DNA of 64,000 bases from Zarea fungicola (GCA_900169235.1 FWCC01000161.1:124001-188000); one strand, 5' to 3'; counted from the stretch's first letter, positions 46,576-58,314 are shown. Notes: generated by a model not told the origin, from the sequence alone. Program-made: numbers and translations.

Positions 46576-46957
46576 GGTGGATCGCGAGTTTTTACGTTAT
46601 GTAGTAAGGTTGAATATTGAAAACGTTGTACATGAACGAACCAGTGTAAAGTGGGTCGAGCGTACGACTTACACGATGGTAATAGAAATAGACAAAATAA
46701 TAAGTCGAGAGAATTAAGTCAAGAGAATTAATTGAGTCGAGATAATTGACTAAGTCAATAGATTTAATTAAGTTAAGATAATTAATTAAGTTAGGAGAAT
46801 AAAGAAATTAAGGGAATTAATAAAAAAAATGGAAGGGAATTGGCGAAATCACTGGAATCAGCGAAACCAAGGGAATCAACGCTCAACTAAACTTGTCATT
46901 GCTACTGTCTACTCACTGAAAGCCCTGGGTTTATTAATTACGCCGTCATGAGTGTCT
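46576..46957. other. AT-rich intergenic stretch with degenerate repeat
   Basis: It lies between the MTQ2 start and the 3' end of the protease relic. The interval from about 46,700 to 46,870 is strongly AT-rich and carries a diverged short repeat described separately. No gene is seen. Confidence 0.5.
46702..46825. repeat. Degenerate 14-18 bp AT-rich tandem repeat
   Basis: Seven or so diverged copies of a unit close to AAGTCGAGAGAATT can be read in a row. Later copies drift to forms such as AATTAAGTTAAGATAATT. A related GGAATCA/GCGAAA motif continues to about 46880. It looks like an old tandem repeat. Confidence 0.6.
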
Positions 46958-47757
46958 TCAACGTCTCGCTCTCGTTCCCGCCTCTCGTGACAATAGTGCC
47001 ATTCTGATACCTGTGACTTTATTATCCTTCAAAAATTCTCTGATATTAGCAAAGATGTGCTCGAGGGGCATCACATTAACGAAGGTTTCCTGTGTTTGGC
47101 TGGTTGTCCCACTGAACAACAGTCCCACACCACGGTCTTTGATATCGTAACCAACCGAACCCGAATCTCCAGGCCTTCCGAATGAAGTCGTTCCAGGAGG
47201 AGACAGGAACATTTCCTCCCCAGTTGGCTCAAAACTACCATTGTCTTGCATATAACGACATTTTGCGAGACAGACAGCGGGATTGTAGCCGGATGAAGAG
47301 CCAGTTGTTCCCTGGGAGATGGCACTATACTTGAACACCAGTTTCTAGCGTATCAAGTCATAAGCAGGTGCAATGTTGCGGCCGATCTCTTTGCCAAAAT
47401 GGGGGGAAGACGATACTCGTAGGCACGTGGTCCCCATTCCTGGCGACCAGGCAAGATGTTTCGCCGATACTAAAACTGGTTCCCGTAGATGCACCTGTTC
47501 ACCCCTCTTCGATAATTTGTGTTTCATCAGTCCACCTTTAATGACATGGTGGATTTCACGAGGTACTTCCTGTTGAAGTCGTTTGCTGCTTCATCCCCGT
47601 AGAGGCTTATTAGTGGTGCTGGACGTAGCTCTGGCGCACCAACGCGATACTGGATGCTCGAAATGCCGAAAGGTTCCCTTTGGCTGGCAGCCTCCTCGGA
47701 CCGCTGCTCAGAGTGGCGCGATCTACCGTTCGTTGTCGTCGGAGGCTGGTGACCGGC
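46958..47757 (-). pseudogene. Relic of a trypsin-like serine protease-domain protein
   Basis: The 3' part (46958-47338) encodes a stretch with the serine-protease hallmark GRPGDSGSVGYD, preceded by KYSAISQGTTGSSSGYNP and followed by VGLLFSG and FANIREFL. This matches the C-terminal half of a chymotrypsin-like fold seen in fungal trypsin-like proteins. Upstream, a different frame over about 47527-47757 reads VGAPELRPAPLISLYG and DFNRKYLVKS and ends in two stops. The sequence between them is coding-like in pieces of more than one frame, with stops in each. I found no intron set that joins them, no start codon and no histidine/aspartate part of the triad. A disrupted gene is the best reading; a badly resolved multi-intron gene is the alternative. 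Confidence 0.45.
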
Positions 47758-48303
47758 TCAGACGCGCCTGCCAAGAAAGAGAAGGGTAGCGAGAAGGCGT
47801 GATATCAAGTATAGAAAATGGAAGGGACGAGAGAAGATGTGGTAAAAATGGAGATAGTACTGAGCTGGACAAAAAAATAAAGCGCAGAATGTCGCATTAT
47901 TTATACGCAACAGGAGGCTGGAGGGATGTAATGGCCGCCACCCATGTGATTCAAGAACGTTCCGCGAACAATATTATGCATCAATAGGTATGACAGACTC
48001 AAAAGGAACTGTCATCACTTTGAACTCACAAGCACGTCAGCTTAGTATTCTCACTCTGTATTACAAACGGTTCAGCCTGGCATTCTCACTTTGTGCTACA
48101 AGCCTTTCTTCACCTTGGTATTCCCACGCCACGATTCCGCTTTTTTAGCCACTGATGAATTAGATATGAGGAAAGCTGTACCGTTGCTACTAAAAAATAA
48201 TAAGCCAACTTCATTCATTCATAATTCTTTGCCCGTTCCTGCCACGTCCAAGCAAGTACAAACGAATCTTCCACTCGCAAACAGTCACCATGCGCCCCAT
48301 CCT
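47758..48303. other. Intergenic stretch, 0.55 kb
   Basis: It is AT-rich and includes the 35-bp tandem duplication. No gene is seen. Confidence 0.45.
48038..48107 (+). repeat. 35-bp imperfect tandem duplication
   Basis: Two adjacent 35-bp units start with CAGC and share ATTCTCACT and CTACAA or TTACAA at the same offsets. A third, partial and more diverged copy follows (ACCTTGGTATTCCCAC). Confidence 0.65.
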
Positions 48304-48705
48304 TCAGAGAATCACACATCCATTCCTCGAACTCCCCAACCTAAAGTCAACACCACAATTCCCTTGCTCCTCCGCGACGTCCTTGCCCAAGGTAAACCCC
48401 CATCCCATATCAGCTACCATTCTCGTCACGTTGGCGTCACAAACGCCGCCCAGATCGCACTTGGGGCACAGCCTCGTCCTCGTCTTGTAAAATTTGGGCC
48501 TCGCCTTGATGCGCCCACCTCGCATGTTGTTTGTACCCACGAGCTGGCCGGTGATGGGGTGCACGACGACGACGCCCCTGGCGCTGCTGCCGCCAGCGGT
48601 GAAGGTCGGGCAGTTGGTGAAGCCCATGTACGGCAGGCAGGGCTCGGTGACGACGGCCCAGATGTGGTTGCACTCGAGGTGCTTGAAGTACGTGACAATG
48701 CACAT
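48304..48705 (-). CDS. Small Cys-rich protein with C-terminal CaaX box, unknown function
   Basis: A single exon of 133 residues, from MCIVTYFKHLECNHIWAV to a C-terminal CVIL. Cysteines and histidines in the first 35 residues (C2, H9, C12, H14, C23, C32) and a CPKC pair near 80-83 suggest a small metal-binding fold. The central part is basic (GGRIKARPKFYKTRTR). I do not recognise a named family; the layout resembles short hypothetical proteins I associate with ascomycetes, which is weak support. The last four residues, CVIL, fit the CaaX rule with leucine at the end, which favours geranylgeranylation and membrane attachment. The antisense plus-strand frame over 48091-48807 is a shadow. Confidence 0.65.
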   Translation of the reverse strand: MCIVTYFKHLECNHIWAVVTEPCLPYMGFTNCPTFTAGGSSARGVVVVHPITGQLVGTNNMRGGRIKARPKFYKTRTRLCPKCDLGGVCDANVTRMVADMGWGFTLGKDVAEEQGNCGVDFRLGSSRNGCVIL

Positions 48706-49100
48706 GGCTTTTTAGATTTCAAATCAATTTTCGGAGTCTCCAAAGTCCTCTGTAAAGAGAAAAATAAAAAAAAAAAGGCTTGTTTGGAATTTGAGTGTCC
48801 AAGTTAAGGGATGCTGCAGGTGCCTCGCCCAAAAAAAAAGTTGGTTCGTCTTCTTCCGTTTGTGCACCCCTTCTTCACTTGCTGTGAATCATAGCAAAGG
48901 TCATGCCATTCCGCGGCGTCTTGAAAAAGAATTGCAATCGAAAATGGGTATATATTCTCCAAGCAGCATCATACTATTGTAATCAGCAAAATGCTTGCTC
49001 TGCCAAAATACTCTCGTGGCATATCCACAACGCCATGTGTGCAAACAAATGAAACGATTTCTCCAAGAACGAGTAGAGAACAGACACAGGAAATAAAAGC
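48706..49100. other. Intergenic stretch, 0.4 kb
   Basis: It holds the promoter of the CaaX-protein gene and the 3' region of the channel gene. A-rich runs are present; no gene is seen. Confidence 0.5.
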
Positions 49101-51582
49101 TCATCGTTTAAATGAGCGCTCAGTAGCAAATCCACCCTCATCCCCGTCCTCACCAACAGCCCTCAGAGCCGCCAGACTGCTACCCTCTGACGCATCGTCA
49201 ATAGCCGACTCATGCAAATGCCCTCGCCGTCCCTCCTCCTGCTCATTATCGCTATTGCTATCGCCATCCTCATCATATTTTTGTTCATCTTCTTCCACAC
49301 CAATCTGTGTATCAGGAATCAGCTGCGCCAGCATCGCCTCCATCCGCAACATGGCCTTCTCCATCTCCTGCAGCCTCGTCTCCAAGCTCTCATGCTCCTG
49401 CTCCGCCGCCGAAAAGGATCGCCGCATCTTGGCGCGAATCCCGGGAAACGTCGAGTCCCTACGCGACGGCTTCCGCACGGATAGGCTGCCCCCCGTCGTC
49501 TGCCGCGTAAACTGCCGGCGGATGAGGTGATGCGTCATGGTGTCGTCGACGGAAATGTCATTGTGCACATCCTCGGGTGGCGGCTCGTCGAACACGGACC
49601 GAATGTACCGGCCGGCGGACAGCTGCCACTTTTGCCAGAACCATTTCCGGGCGGTCGTGTCGTCAAGACCGCTACCACCACCACTACCGCCACCTGGTGT
49701 GCTAGATTTATTGTATTCATCCCCATCCCATCGAATGCGGCGCTCGGCCACGGCAATGATGAGCAGAAGTGGCAAGTTGACGAGGCGCACGGTAGCGACA
49801 TGAATCTTGTGAAACCAGCGCGGGCTCACAATAAACTTGAGGGGCAAGAAGATAAAGACGGCGAGAATGTTAAAGGGCGGCTGGTATGCAAAAATGGCAT
49901 CCGCCTTGACGCCCTCGAGGGTGAGGACTGCGCGTCGAAACTGAATCTCGGCCGTCGCGTTGGAGGAAATGGTACTAAACGTGTTGGACAGCATCGAGAC
50001 GAGAATCGTGAGGAACAATGTGTTGCCCAAAAAGGCAAAGGCCACCATAAGGCTTGGGCCCAGCAACCAGTGAAACTCAGCCGACCTCTGTATGCCCGTG
50101 CCGTCCAGCCCGAACCAGATGAAAATCATCCACTTGGAGATGGTGAGCCACGGGTGCGTACCCTGGCCAAGCCACAGAAGCGAGAGCAGGAACCCGAAAA
50201 AGCACCACGCAGAGAGCGCGGTGAGCAGGAAGAAATCTGCCATCATCGAGCGCAGGGATAGAAAGACTAGGTTATCGGAGAGCAGGGTAAACGCAAGCCG
50301 CGGCACCAACACCGGCGCAGCGAGAGCAAGGACATCAAAGGCCTGCTCCCCCGGGCCTGCGAGTCCGGTCCGGAATCCATGCACACGCAGGATCAGGTAG
50401 GCACTGTAGATAAACACGAACCCAACGTCCAAGAATGACCACAGGTTTTGCGTGTATACGTTCCTGTTAGAAGATTAGCAGACGGAAGAGGAAAAAAAAA
50501 GAGACACAATGCGATAATATGACAGGGTGTAATGCACTCACCAGCCATGGGCAATCAACGTAGCAAACTGATCCAAACCCCAACCAAACGCATACACTGC
50601 AAAAAGCCCCTCCGTGACAGTCAACGCATGATCCTCCCGTTGAACCATGACGGCAAAATACAGGACCAGCAAAATCGTAAACTGAATCGACTCGAGAATC
50701 GTGCGCGTCCGGGGCACAATGAGCCGGTACTGGTTCAGCAGCGGCGAGTCCCTCGGATCGTACAGCGAGATCGGCTTCAGCTTGTAGTGGTCCGGGATAA
50801 TGTCCCACTGCGTCGAGGGCGTGTAGATGATGCGGCCCTCATAAATAGCCGACACGATCCTCTGGCACGTCGACGAGCTCAGGAAGTGCTTGCTCTCCGT
50901 CAGGATGGCCACCTCGAGGGACGGGAGGGTGCGGTGATAGCCGCGCCAGATGCGCCGCTCGGCCTGCTGGCGGATGTGACGAGGGGCCTTTTGGTACGGG
51001 TCGAAGCCGGCGACGAGGACGTGGGCAAGGAAAAGGAGGCCTTCGCGGCCGTCGTGATCCTCGCCGAAGCGGCGCAGGATGCGTGTGGCGATAATCTCGC
51101 AGAGGGTGGCGCGCGTCCAGTTGACGTTTTGGCGGTTGCTGGAGTAGGATTCTTCGTCGAGAAACTGGGCGCGGTTGACCAGTAGGCAGTACACTACGGT
51201 GGCCAGCATTATTAGCATATTTCCATTATTATATTATGGCTCCAGGCAGAGCTTTTGTTTTTGTTTTTTGTCCACATGTTGGGATCATACCAATCGAGAG
51301 GTCGTCGAGTTCATAGAACTTGTCAACAAGCGGCCGCACAACGGTGATGTTGATTCGCACATCGCGCAGCTGCTCCAGACTCAGGTAGTCTTCCACTACA
51401 CTGGTAATATCGCGCCGTATACGGTGTATCGTTGTGTAGACGGGCAGGTGGCTGTGGGGGTTGGTGATGCAGCTGTATATGCCCTCGTCGTCGCCGTGGT
51501 CGGTGTACATTCTGCTGAGAAGAGGCCGACGCTCGGCGTTCGGCGCCGGCAGTGTGATGCGCCGCCGCGTTGATTCCTCCAT
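49101..51582 (-). CDS. yvc1: TRP-type vacuolar calcium channel, YVC1-like
   Basis: Three exons: 51291-51582, 50542-51193 and 49101-50463, with introns of 97 and 78 nt; 768 residues. YVC1 releases Ca2+ from the vacuole on stretch or osmotic shock. The N-terminal cytosolic part is typical of fungal YVC1: SHLPVYTTIHRIRRDITSVVEDYLSLEQLRD, then YCLLVNRAQFLDEESY. About six membrane segments follow, for example ILESIQFTILLVLYFAVMVQ, WSFLDVGFVFIYSAYLILRV and DFFLLTALSAWCFFGFLLSLL. The pore-like WMIFIWFGLDGTG precedes the last helix (LMVAFAFLGNTLFLTILVSMLSNTF). The C-terminus is basic and then acidic, with a short coiled coil (ETRLQEMEKAMLRMEAMLAQL). The start at 51582 (MEESTRRR) follows a frame that is open but lacks an ATG upstream. 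Confidence 0.93.
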
Positions 51583-52156
51583 GCTGAGGTTTGCGTTCTT
51601 GATAAGGGCGGCGAGTGTACTGGCTCGAAAGGTATCTGTCAATTCAGGTCCCGATTTTTTTGGTTTTATTCAGCTAAACTTTTTGTCAAGGATTCCGTCT
51701 GTACACCAGCACACGCCGTCACGTCTGGTTTACGAATAGCATATTGTCGCGGTAATGAAAGGAGAGAGAAAAGAATAATCAACACAACGATGATGAAACT
51801 GCGCAAGGGAGCTTGGCAGGAGGTTTGAAGAGGCGTTGGAAAACGGAATGTGCGTGGGGGGCTATTCCAAGGGTGAAGGGACTGGCGAGGCCGAAGCCGG
51901 TTTTAGAAAACAACTACCGAAGCACGCTTGGTAAATACTGTGTCTAGCGGTGACAACCCTCCGACCTTATTCTCTTCAGCGAGCGCCACTGACGCAGCTT
52001 TGATCTCTCATTAATTTAATTTATTCTTATTCACTCGAGGCATTATTACACAAATTCGACAATCAACAGTAACTTTTTTTGGTTCTGTTTATTTTCCTTT
52101 GTTCATATACTTTCATGTTAATTTTACAAAAATATCAGCTTCCCTTGCCTCTGCAT
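51583..52156. other. Intergenic stretch, 0.57 kb
   Basis: It holds the YVC1 promoter and the 3' region of the APH-fold gene, both on minus. It is AT-rich near 52,000-52,140. No gene is seen. Confidence 0.5.
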
Positions 52157-53478
52157 CTATAGACGTGCCTTTGCTCCCTTCTGAGCTACCTGCGCCAGGT
52201 CCCAGGCCAAGTTGGCCATGGGTACTCTGGTGACGGCATGCTCCTTGGCCACGGCGCTGCTCGCCTGGCGCACGGCATAGCGAGCCGCAATTCCCTGCAA
52301 GACGCCGGCCAGCTTGAAGATGCTAAAGGCCGCGCCCCAGCTGAGCTCGGGCAGCGGGTCGTAGCCGGCGACGGCCGTGTACCACTTGATGATTTGCTCC
52401 GGCTGGGGCATGCCGGGTGTTCTTCCGGGCAGAAACGCGGCCGTCTGGGCCTTTTCTATGCCGGGGGCCTTGGTCATGTTGGGGGACTTGGCGAGGTAGA
52501 ATTGAGTGAGAAAGTTGCAGACGTCGGAGAGAGGGTGACCGATGGTGGCCATTTCCCAGCTGCAAGTAATTCTTGTTAGCATCTTCCTTTTTCTTTTCCA
52601 TCTTCCTCTCCCTTTTCTCTGTCGTCGTTTGTCTTCTGCTTCTCATCTGGGATAGGAGGGAAACTCACTCTAAAATGCCAATAATTCGAGGCTCCGTCTT
52701 GTGAAAAATGACATTGTCAATCTTGAAATCGCCATGCACAAGCGTAGCCCTATCCTTGGGCTGCAGCCTCTCGTCATTGAAAAAGGCCGTAATCTCGTCA
52801 AAGTGCGGCAGTTGTCCCACGGGTTCTTTGCTCTCCACGTCGACGGCCTGGGCCTGCATCTTGCAAATGGTCATCCACGTCTGCAGCTGTCGCGAGTAGA
52901 AGCCCGTGTGCTTGCCAAACTTTTCCAGCCCGACCTTGCGAATGTCCACCTTGTGGAAGCGCGCGAGCACCTCAATCGCCGCCTTCCACAGCGCCGTGCG
53001 CTCCTCGGCGCCCACACCGGGCATGGTAAAGTCCTCAAAGATGCGGCCGTCGAGAAACTCCATGATGTAAAATGGCGTGCCGATGACGCCGTCGTCCTCG
53101 CAGAGCGCGTACGCCTTGGGGACGGCAATGTCGGTGTCGCGGAGGGCGTGGATGATGCGGTACTCGCGGTCGACACGGTGCGCCGTCTTGGAGAGGAGCT
53201 TCCCTGGTGGCTTCTTGCGCATGACAAACTTGTTGCCTCTGGCGTCGGTGATTTGATATGTCGGGTTGGATTGGCCAAAACCAAACTGGAAGTGCAGAGG
53301 AAAAACGCCTCAAGGTTAGCAACGATTCTGAATCTAGCGGCTTGGATGGATGGCCGCATCATGTCAAACGCGCACGTACCTGCTTCAGCTCGAGAGGTGT
53401 CTGAATTTCGGGGACATTTTCGTCAACGTATTTGGCAAATGCCTTTTCGTCAATTGGCTGCCGAATCTTGCCAGCCAT
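52157..53478 (-). CDS. Aminoglycoside-phosphotransferase-fold (APH/ACAD10-11-like) protein
   Basis: Three exons: 53380-53478, 52669-53285 and 52157-52559, with introns of 94 and 109 nt; 372 residues. The fold is that of APH kinases as found in the N-terminal half of ACAD10/ACAD11, which phosphorylate 4-hydroxyacyl substrates during beta-oxidation of hydroxy fatty acids. The dehydrogenase half is absent, as is usual for the stand-alone fungal forms. Seen are FGFGQSNPTYQI (nucleotide loop), FVMRKKPPGKLLSKTAHRVDREYRI (lysine and helix C), the catalytic LVHGDFKIDNVIFH, and the metal-binding GILDWEMATIGHPLSD, whose aspartate codon is split by the second intron. The C-terminal helical lobe ends VAQKGAKARL; RL is not a clear peroxisomal signal. 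Confidence 0.9.
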
Positions 53479-55006
53479 GGCGTCGAATGGTCGGTCTTGC
53501 CGGAAGAGACAAACGACTACCTACCTGCCTGCGCAGAATTGAGGTTCAATTGCGGCGGGGCTCCCAGTCAGATGTTACCAGCTGCGTCAGCGTATCAGGA
53601 TAGACAACTGCTCTCGTACTGCAGCTTTGGTTGTAGCGCTTGCAAAGGACGGTTAAAAGTAAAAGGGACGAGGCTGCAAGGTAAACTGTAGTGTAACTGT
53701 TGTCAGGTAATAAATATAGGCCGGGGTTCGAGGTAGATTCAGGCCTATCACGTCTGCTGAAGGAGCTTTAGCAACCGAGGCACCATAAGCATGCCCGCGG
53801 TACCGAATGCACTGTCTAGCAGAAGTTAGCGCCGGTCAGCCCCACAGTTCCCCCAGACTGTTACAACCCATAGAATCCCCGCTGTGAGATTCGGCCTGCA
53901 GCCTACAGGTAGGTATTTCCAGGCAACATCAACGACCGGCCTTTGTCCAAAACTCCGGTCTGGGCAACAAAACATAAGCAGTACAAGATGCACCAAGACT
54001 GCTTTTGATAAAGCACCGTCACACAGATACCCAAGTTACATCAAGTACATAGTATCAATTTGACAATAAATACTGGCAGAAATAATTCCTTTCCGAGGCA
54101 TGTATCCGGCGACGGACCAAACCAACCATTGCTTTCTATAACCCGCCACCCAAATAAAATAAAAAGAAAAAAACACCATCCAAGTCCCATTGCTCAAAAA
54201 AGTGAAAAGATCGAATATAATGTCTGCGAGTGGCCCGGCACTCAACATCTTCTTCTCTGCATATCCTTCTCCCCATCCACTGTTGCTTTTTCTGTGTGTG
54301 GTGATGAAGCTACCGCTCAGGCTCTCCATCAACTTTTCAAGTTGATTTCTCGGCTCCGCTTGCCGCATTTTTTTTTTCTCTTTTGGTCATGCATTTTACT
54401 TTTCCGTCTCGCTGTTTGGCTTCTCATTTCAAACCTAGTGGCTGTCCCAGTGCCTTGTAGTCAAGTGCATGTTCGCTGCCTCCCGACCACAATATTGGAG
54501 AAATTGCCGGCTTCAAGCCTGCCCATCCAGCAAATGTCGACATGAGGTAAAACAAAGCGGACAGTGTCCGGCAAGTTCAGGGGGGGTATCCATCGCAGAA
54601 AGTCACACCAATCATCCCAACCATTCGCTATTCCTTTGGTGCGCCATATACAATAGAAATCATGTCCCGTATAGAGCAGCACTGTCCATATCAAAACTCT
54701 CGAATTCCTTTCCACCACAACGAAACCAGTACGCCTAAACAAAGACAATTCAAGCAACATGGTGCCAAATAGTCCCAGGAATGTGGCAAAGGGGCAAGAG
54801 ATGCCACCCTCGGCGACAGGTATAGATCCAACAAATACCTTGCAATAGCCAGTGCCTCAATCGACCGCGTTTAAAATGAAGAGCAGCGTAATATGGCGAG
54901 CATAGAGCAAGACAAACTCGACTGCAGTGTTCGTAAAGTCGTTAAAAAGTAGTCACAATAAAACTCCAGGGCTGTGTTCCCGGTCAAACGTGATCGAATT
55001 GTTTCA
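53479..55006. other. Intergenic stretch, 1.5 kb
   Basis: It lies between the APH-fold start and the HapB 3' end, both on minus. Frames at 54060-54545 (plus) and 54461-54760 (minus) overlap each other and lack domains. No gene is supported. Confidence 0.5.
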
Positions 55007-55747
55007 TCAGCTGGTTTCATTGGCGCCGTCGGCACCGCCGTCGTCAGCCTCATCATTCTTCTTGGACTTCTTGGATTGACCGCCGGGAGCAGTTTCCGAT
55101 TTGCGCTTGCTGCCTGCACCGCGGGATTCGTGAATCTCCTCGTCAGCATGGCTCCCTTCGGGGCTGTAATCCGGGCCAGTGCCGTCCTTCTCCATGGCAG
55201 CGACTTCTTCTGTTGTCAGGAAACGACCACCAGGTCCGCGCGGTCTCCTCATGGCATGATTGTGACGCGACTCATGAAGATAAGGGCGTCTGCCTTTTGA
55301 TGTCAGGCGCAGCTGCTCCTCTAGGCGTTGGCGCGCAACACGGCGCTTGAGGATTCGGTGGAACTGCTTGGCATTGACGTAGAGGGGGGATTCTTCCACG
55401 CCGCTTGCGGGCATCTCTGGTGACTGCGGGTGAGCCATGGCCATCTGTGCCTGTGGGACGCCGGGTCGGCCCATCATAGCTTGCGGATTAGGGACGCCCG
55501 ATTGGCTTACTCGGCGCGGTATTTGATTGTTCATTCGGGGAGAGGGACGGCCATCCTTCTTTCCCATTCTTGGTGAAGTTTGAGGCATATTAGGGTCGGA
55601 ATGCATGTACGGATAATTTGAACCAGAGGCAGCAGCGGTGGCGGCCATAGCTGCAGCTTGAATGCCGTTCATGTTGTAAGGGACTTGCTGCATGCCTTGT
55701 TGAGGCACGCCATACTGAGGTTGGTACATGACGTATGACTGGACCAA
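55007..55747 (-). CDS. hapB: CCAAT-binding complex subunit HapB (HAP2/NF-YA), 5' exon(s) unresolved
   Basis: The sequence-specific subunit of the CCAAT-binding complex. The conserved core is complete: SPLYVNAKQFHRILKRRVARQ, the HapC/HapE-binding helix, then RPYLHESRHNHAMRRPRGPGGRFLT, the CCAAT-contacting helix and GxGGRF loop. The N-terminal part is Gln/Met/Pro-rich (MYQPQYGVPQQGMQQ) and the tail has a basic nuclear signal (GSKRKSE, KKSKKN). The frame is open upstream only to 55747 and has no ATG before the MYQP methionine at 55729. A splice acceptor (GGTCCAG) just before SYVMYQP suggests that the true start lies in one or more upstream exons. A possible exon follows a GCTAAC...TTGCAG acceptor at about 55923 (frame SVHAPSSVYAESYT), but I could not find a sound donor. 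Family length is about 270-370 residues. Confidence 0.85.
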   Translation of the reverse strand: MVQSYVMYQPQYGVPQQGMQQVPYNMNGIQAAAMAATAAASGSNYPYMHSDPNMPQTSPRMGKKDGRPSPRMNNQIPRRVSQSGVPNPQAMMGRPGVPQAQMAMAHPQSPEMPASGVEESPLYVNAKQFHRILKRRVARQRLEEQLRLTSKGRRPYLHESRHNHAMRRPRGPGGRFLTTEEVAAMEKDGTGPDYSPEGSHADEEIHESRGAGSKRKSETAPGGQSKKSKKNDEADDGGADGANETS

Positions 55748-58314
55748 AAGATGGTCGAGTTTGGGGATGTGTTAGTCGTTGGCCGGTACAAGTTTGCGGC
55801 CTGTTGTCCCACTAGTGAGCGCAACAGGTAATTCGAAAGGCGGACAGGCCGGAGTATTTGACAGACGCTTGCGTTATAGTATAACTTTCGGCGTAGACAG
55901 AGGAGGGAGCATGCACAGATTCTGCAAATATCAAATCGGTTAGCAAATTACATCACCATTGTAAATGATTGGGCAAAGAGGGCTGAACAGAGCGAAGACA
56001 GGGCAGTGATGACTGGGGCTGCGATCGCAAAACCCAAGCCGCTCTTAGTGGCTTGTGGCGGTGGTGCCCCTCCCCCATTTGATGCGCTGGCAGCTCATGC
56101 ATGTTAATGCGACAAAGCACTGCACAGCAGTAGGGGAGGGATCAACCATCCATTTCAAGCGGCGCAAAAAAGATGGTCAAGCGGCGATGCGAATGTCAGC
56201 CTGACCTATAAATGGGCACAAAGCAGCCTGGTGCGATGGATGCGAGCATTGGGCCGCTTGTATGCCCAATAGGGAAGAGTGGTAGCAGCAGGGACGCGCA
56301 TCAGGATGGAAATCGACGGTTTGCGATCAGCCTGCTGAGGGAAAGGTGACGGTCGGATAAGTACCGGTTCTGTTGCTCGTGGCCAAACAAACAGACAAGG
56401 TATGGCCGCGTCTGATGCGCCTTGCTAGTCTGCAAATGCGCGTATCCTTGTGCCATTGCCAGGCTCATTCATGTTGGCAAGTGTTTTTTTTTTTCGCTGG
56501 AGCCAACGACGGATGCGGGATCCGCAGGCAAATAGCGAGCAGAACAGCGTGTGAAAGAAGAAAGACTCGGGTAGCAAATAGGGATGGATGACGCACTAAA
56601 GACGGGTACTTACACAACAGTGCTGTTCAATTGTACAATGAGCAGATGACATCCAGCCGTGTCGGGCAAGCTAATGTGCAAGCAGCTGTGTGAGTGTTCT
56701 GTTGTGTTGGACCTGTTCTAGTTGGGCTGGGAAAAGCGCGCAGGCACTGGTGCAGTGAGTGCACTGCACGAGGCCTGGGCTGAAGGAAGAGAAGCCTGGG
56801 TCGAGGGAGAATGAAAAAGCCTAGGAATTGGCATGATGCGAATGCGCCGGGTCGGGAAGAGGCATGAATGTATAACAAGTGGAAAATGGCAATGCTCACC
56901 TTGCAAGTTGTGCGACAGCTAGGCGATGTAGCTGTGAGTTGCGCGTTGGGCGCGGCTTAAGAAAATCTAGCAAAATTACGACGTGATTTGCCAGAAAATA
57001 AGATTCGCAAAGGGCGTTGAGACGTGGATCAGCGAGGCGCCGCAGACGCGCCCTGTCACCTGACGATGAAGAAGGATCCAATGGCGACGAAAAGGTCGAG
57101 CAAAACGACGATGATAGGCCTCTTGTATCGCGAAGTTACGATGGCCGTGAGAAAAGACGCGGTGCGAGAAGCTGATTTGCTGGATGAGAGGGGGGCCGGT
57201 TAGCGGATGGAAGAAGGTGGTTGGTGCGCGAGAGAATGGGAGGAGCAGATTTTAGTTTTGGGAAGGAGCAGTGGGCGTTGCGGCCTTCAGCGCTGGTCCG
57301 CAGTGGTCCGCAGCAGCAGCTGTAGGTAGGTGCAGATGCAGCTAGCAGTGGGGAAATATGCCAGAGAAACCCAGAACACGAGCCGGCCTTGTAATTTTTC
57401 TCAACTGCCCATGTAATTGCTGCCAACTGTTGCTCCTCCTGCAGACTGTCTGTCTGCCTGGTTGTGCTGCAGCCTGTGTGCTTTCCACGCACAGCGAGGA
57501 CCCGCTTTTCCGCTGCTGCAATCAATCATCTCCACTTATTCATCCAATACATCCCCATTTCGGCTTAGCGGCTCTTAACTCGTCATCCAGGTCGGAGCTT
57601 CAGCACTGCCAGCCGCGTTCAACCCGGTGCATTGCCGAGCTTCGCGGAATCGGAGGGCGGAACTTGCCAACGAGAGAGGAGGCGAGCGGGGGAGAACACC
57701 AAGCGTCTTCAGTGGGAAATAAAGAGAGAGAAAATAGCGGCAGAGCATAAACAGCGGGGGGGAAGATACGGAAAGTAAGAGATGAAAGTATTCGCAACTT
57801 ACAACGAAAATCAACGCGTCTCTCAGCACCAATGACAACTGGCCGCAGCAAAAGCACCTGTGGCGGACGGGCTGGCGGTGGACTGTACAGTACAGAGCAC
57901 TGTTGTGGTGGGCTCGGACGTGCTGTAGCCAAGTTTTAGCGGACCAGCTGGGAAAATCTGGCTGGCAAGTGGCAGGCAGACTGGTTGGTTGGGTGGAGAG
58001 AAGGCGGCACTGCTTGGTTGGTCAAAAACGTCGTTGTGCAGTTGGTACTTCGAGCCTGAAGGTACGGAGCAATAAAAGACAGAGAGTTGTGCAAGTCCTT
58101 TTTGGTCCTAGCCTTTTCCGACAGCTGCGGTGGTCCGTTGCGGTGGACAAAGAAATAGCGTAGAATGTGGTAAGCACACACAAAGTTGGTGCAGGCTGTG
58201 CAACACTCGCTCTGCAGATTGACATGCAATGCCTTCTTTTATGCAAAGGGAAAATAGAGGTGTACTTTACACAACAAAGGCGCTTGGCGGAGGGCGACGC
58301 AGATTCAATGGCTT

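Noticed and set aside
48091..48807. Plus frame of 238 codons
   Set aside because: Antisense to the CaaX-ending protein; the antisense half is GC-rich shadow and the 5' half has no motif.
49527..50261. Plus frame of 244 codons
   Set aside because: Antisense to the YVC1-like channel exon.
52701..53603. Plus frame of 300 codons
   Set aside because: Antisense to the APH-fold gene with its HGDFKIDN motif.
53706..53735. GGTTCGAG motif resembling a tRNA B box
   Set aside because: No matching A box and no acceptor or anticodon stem can be drawn around it.
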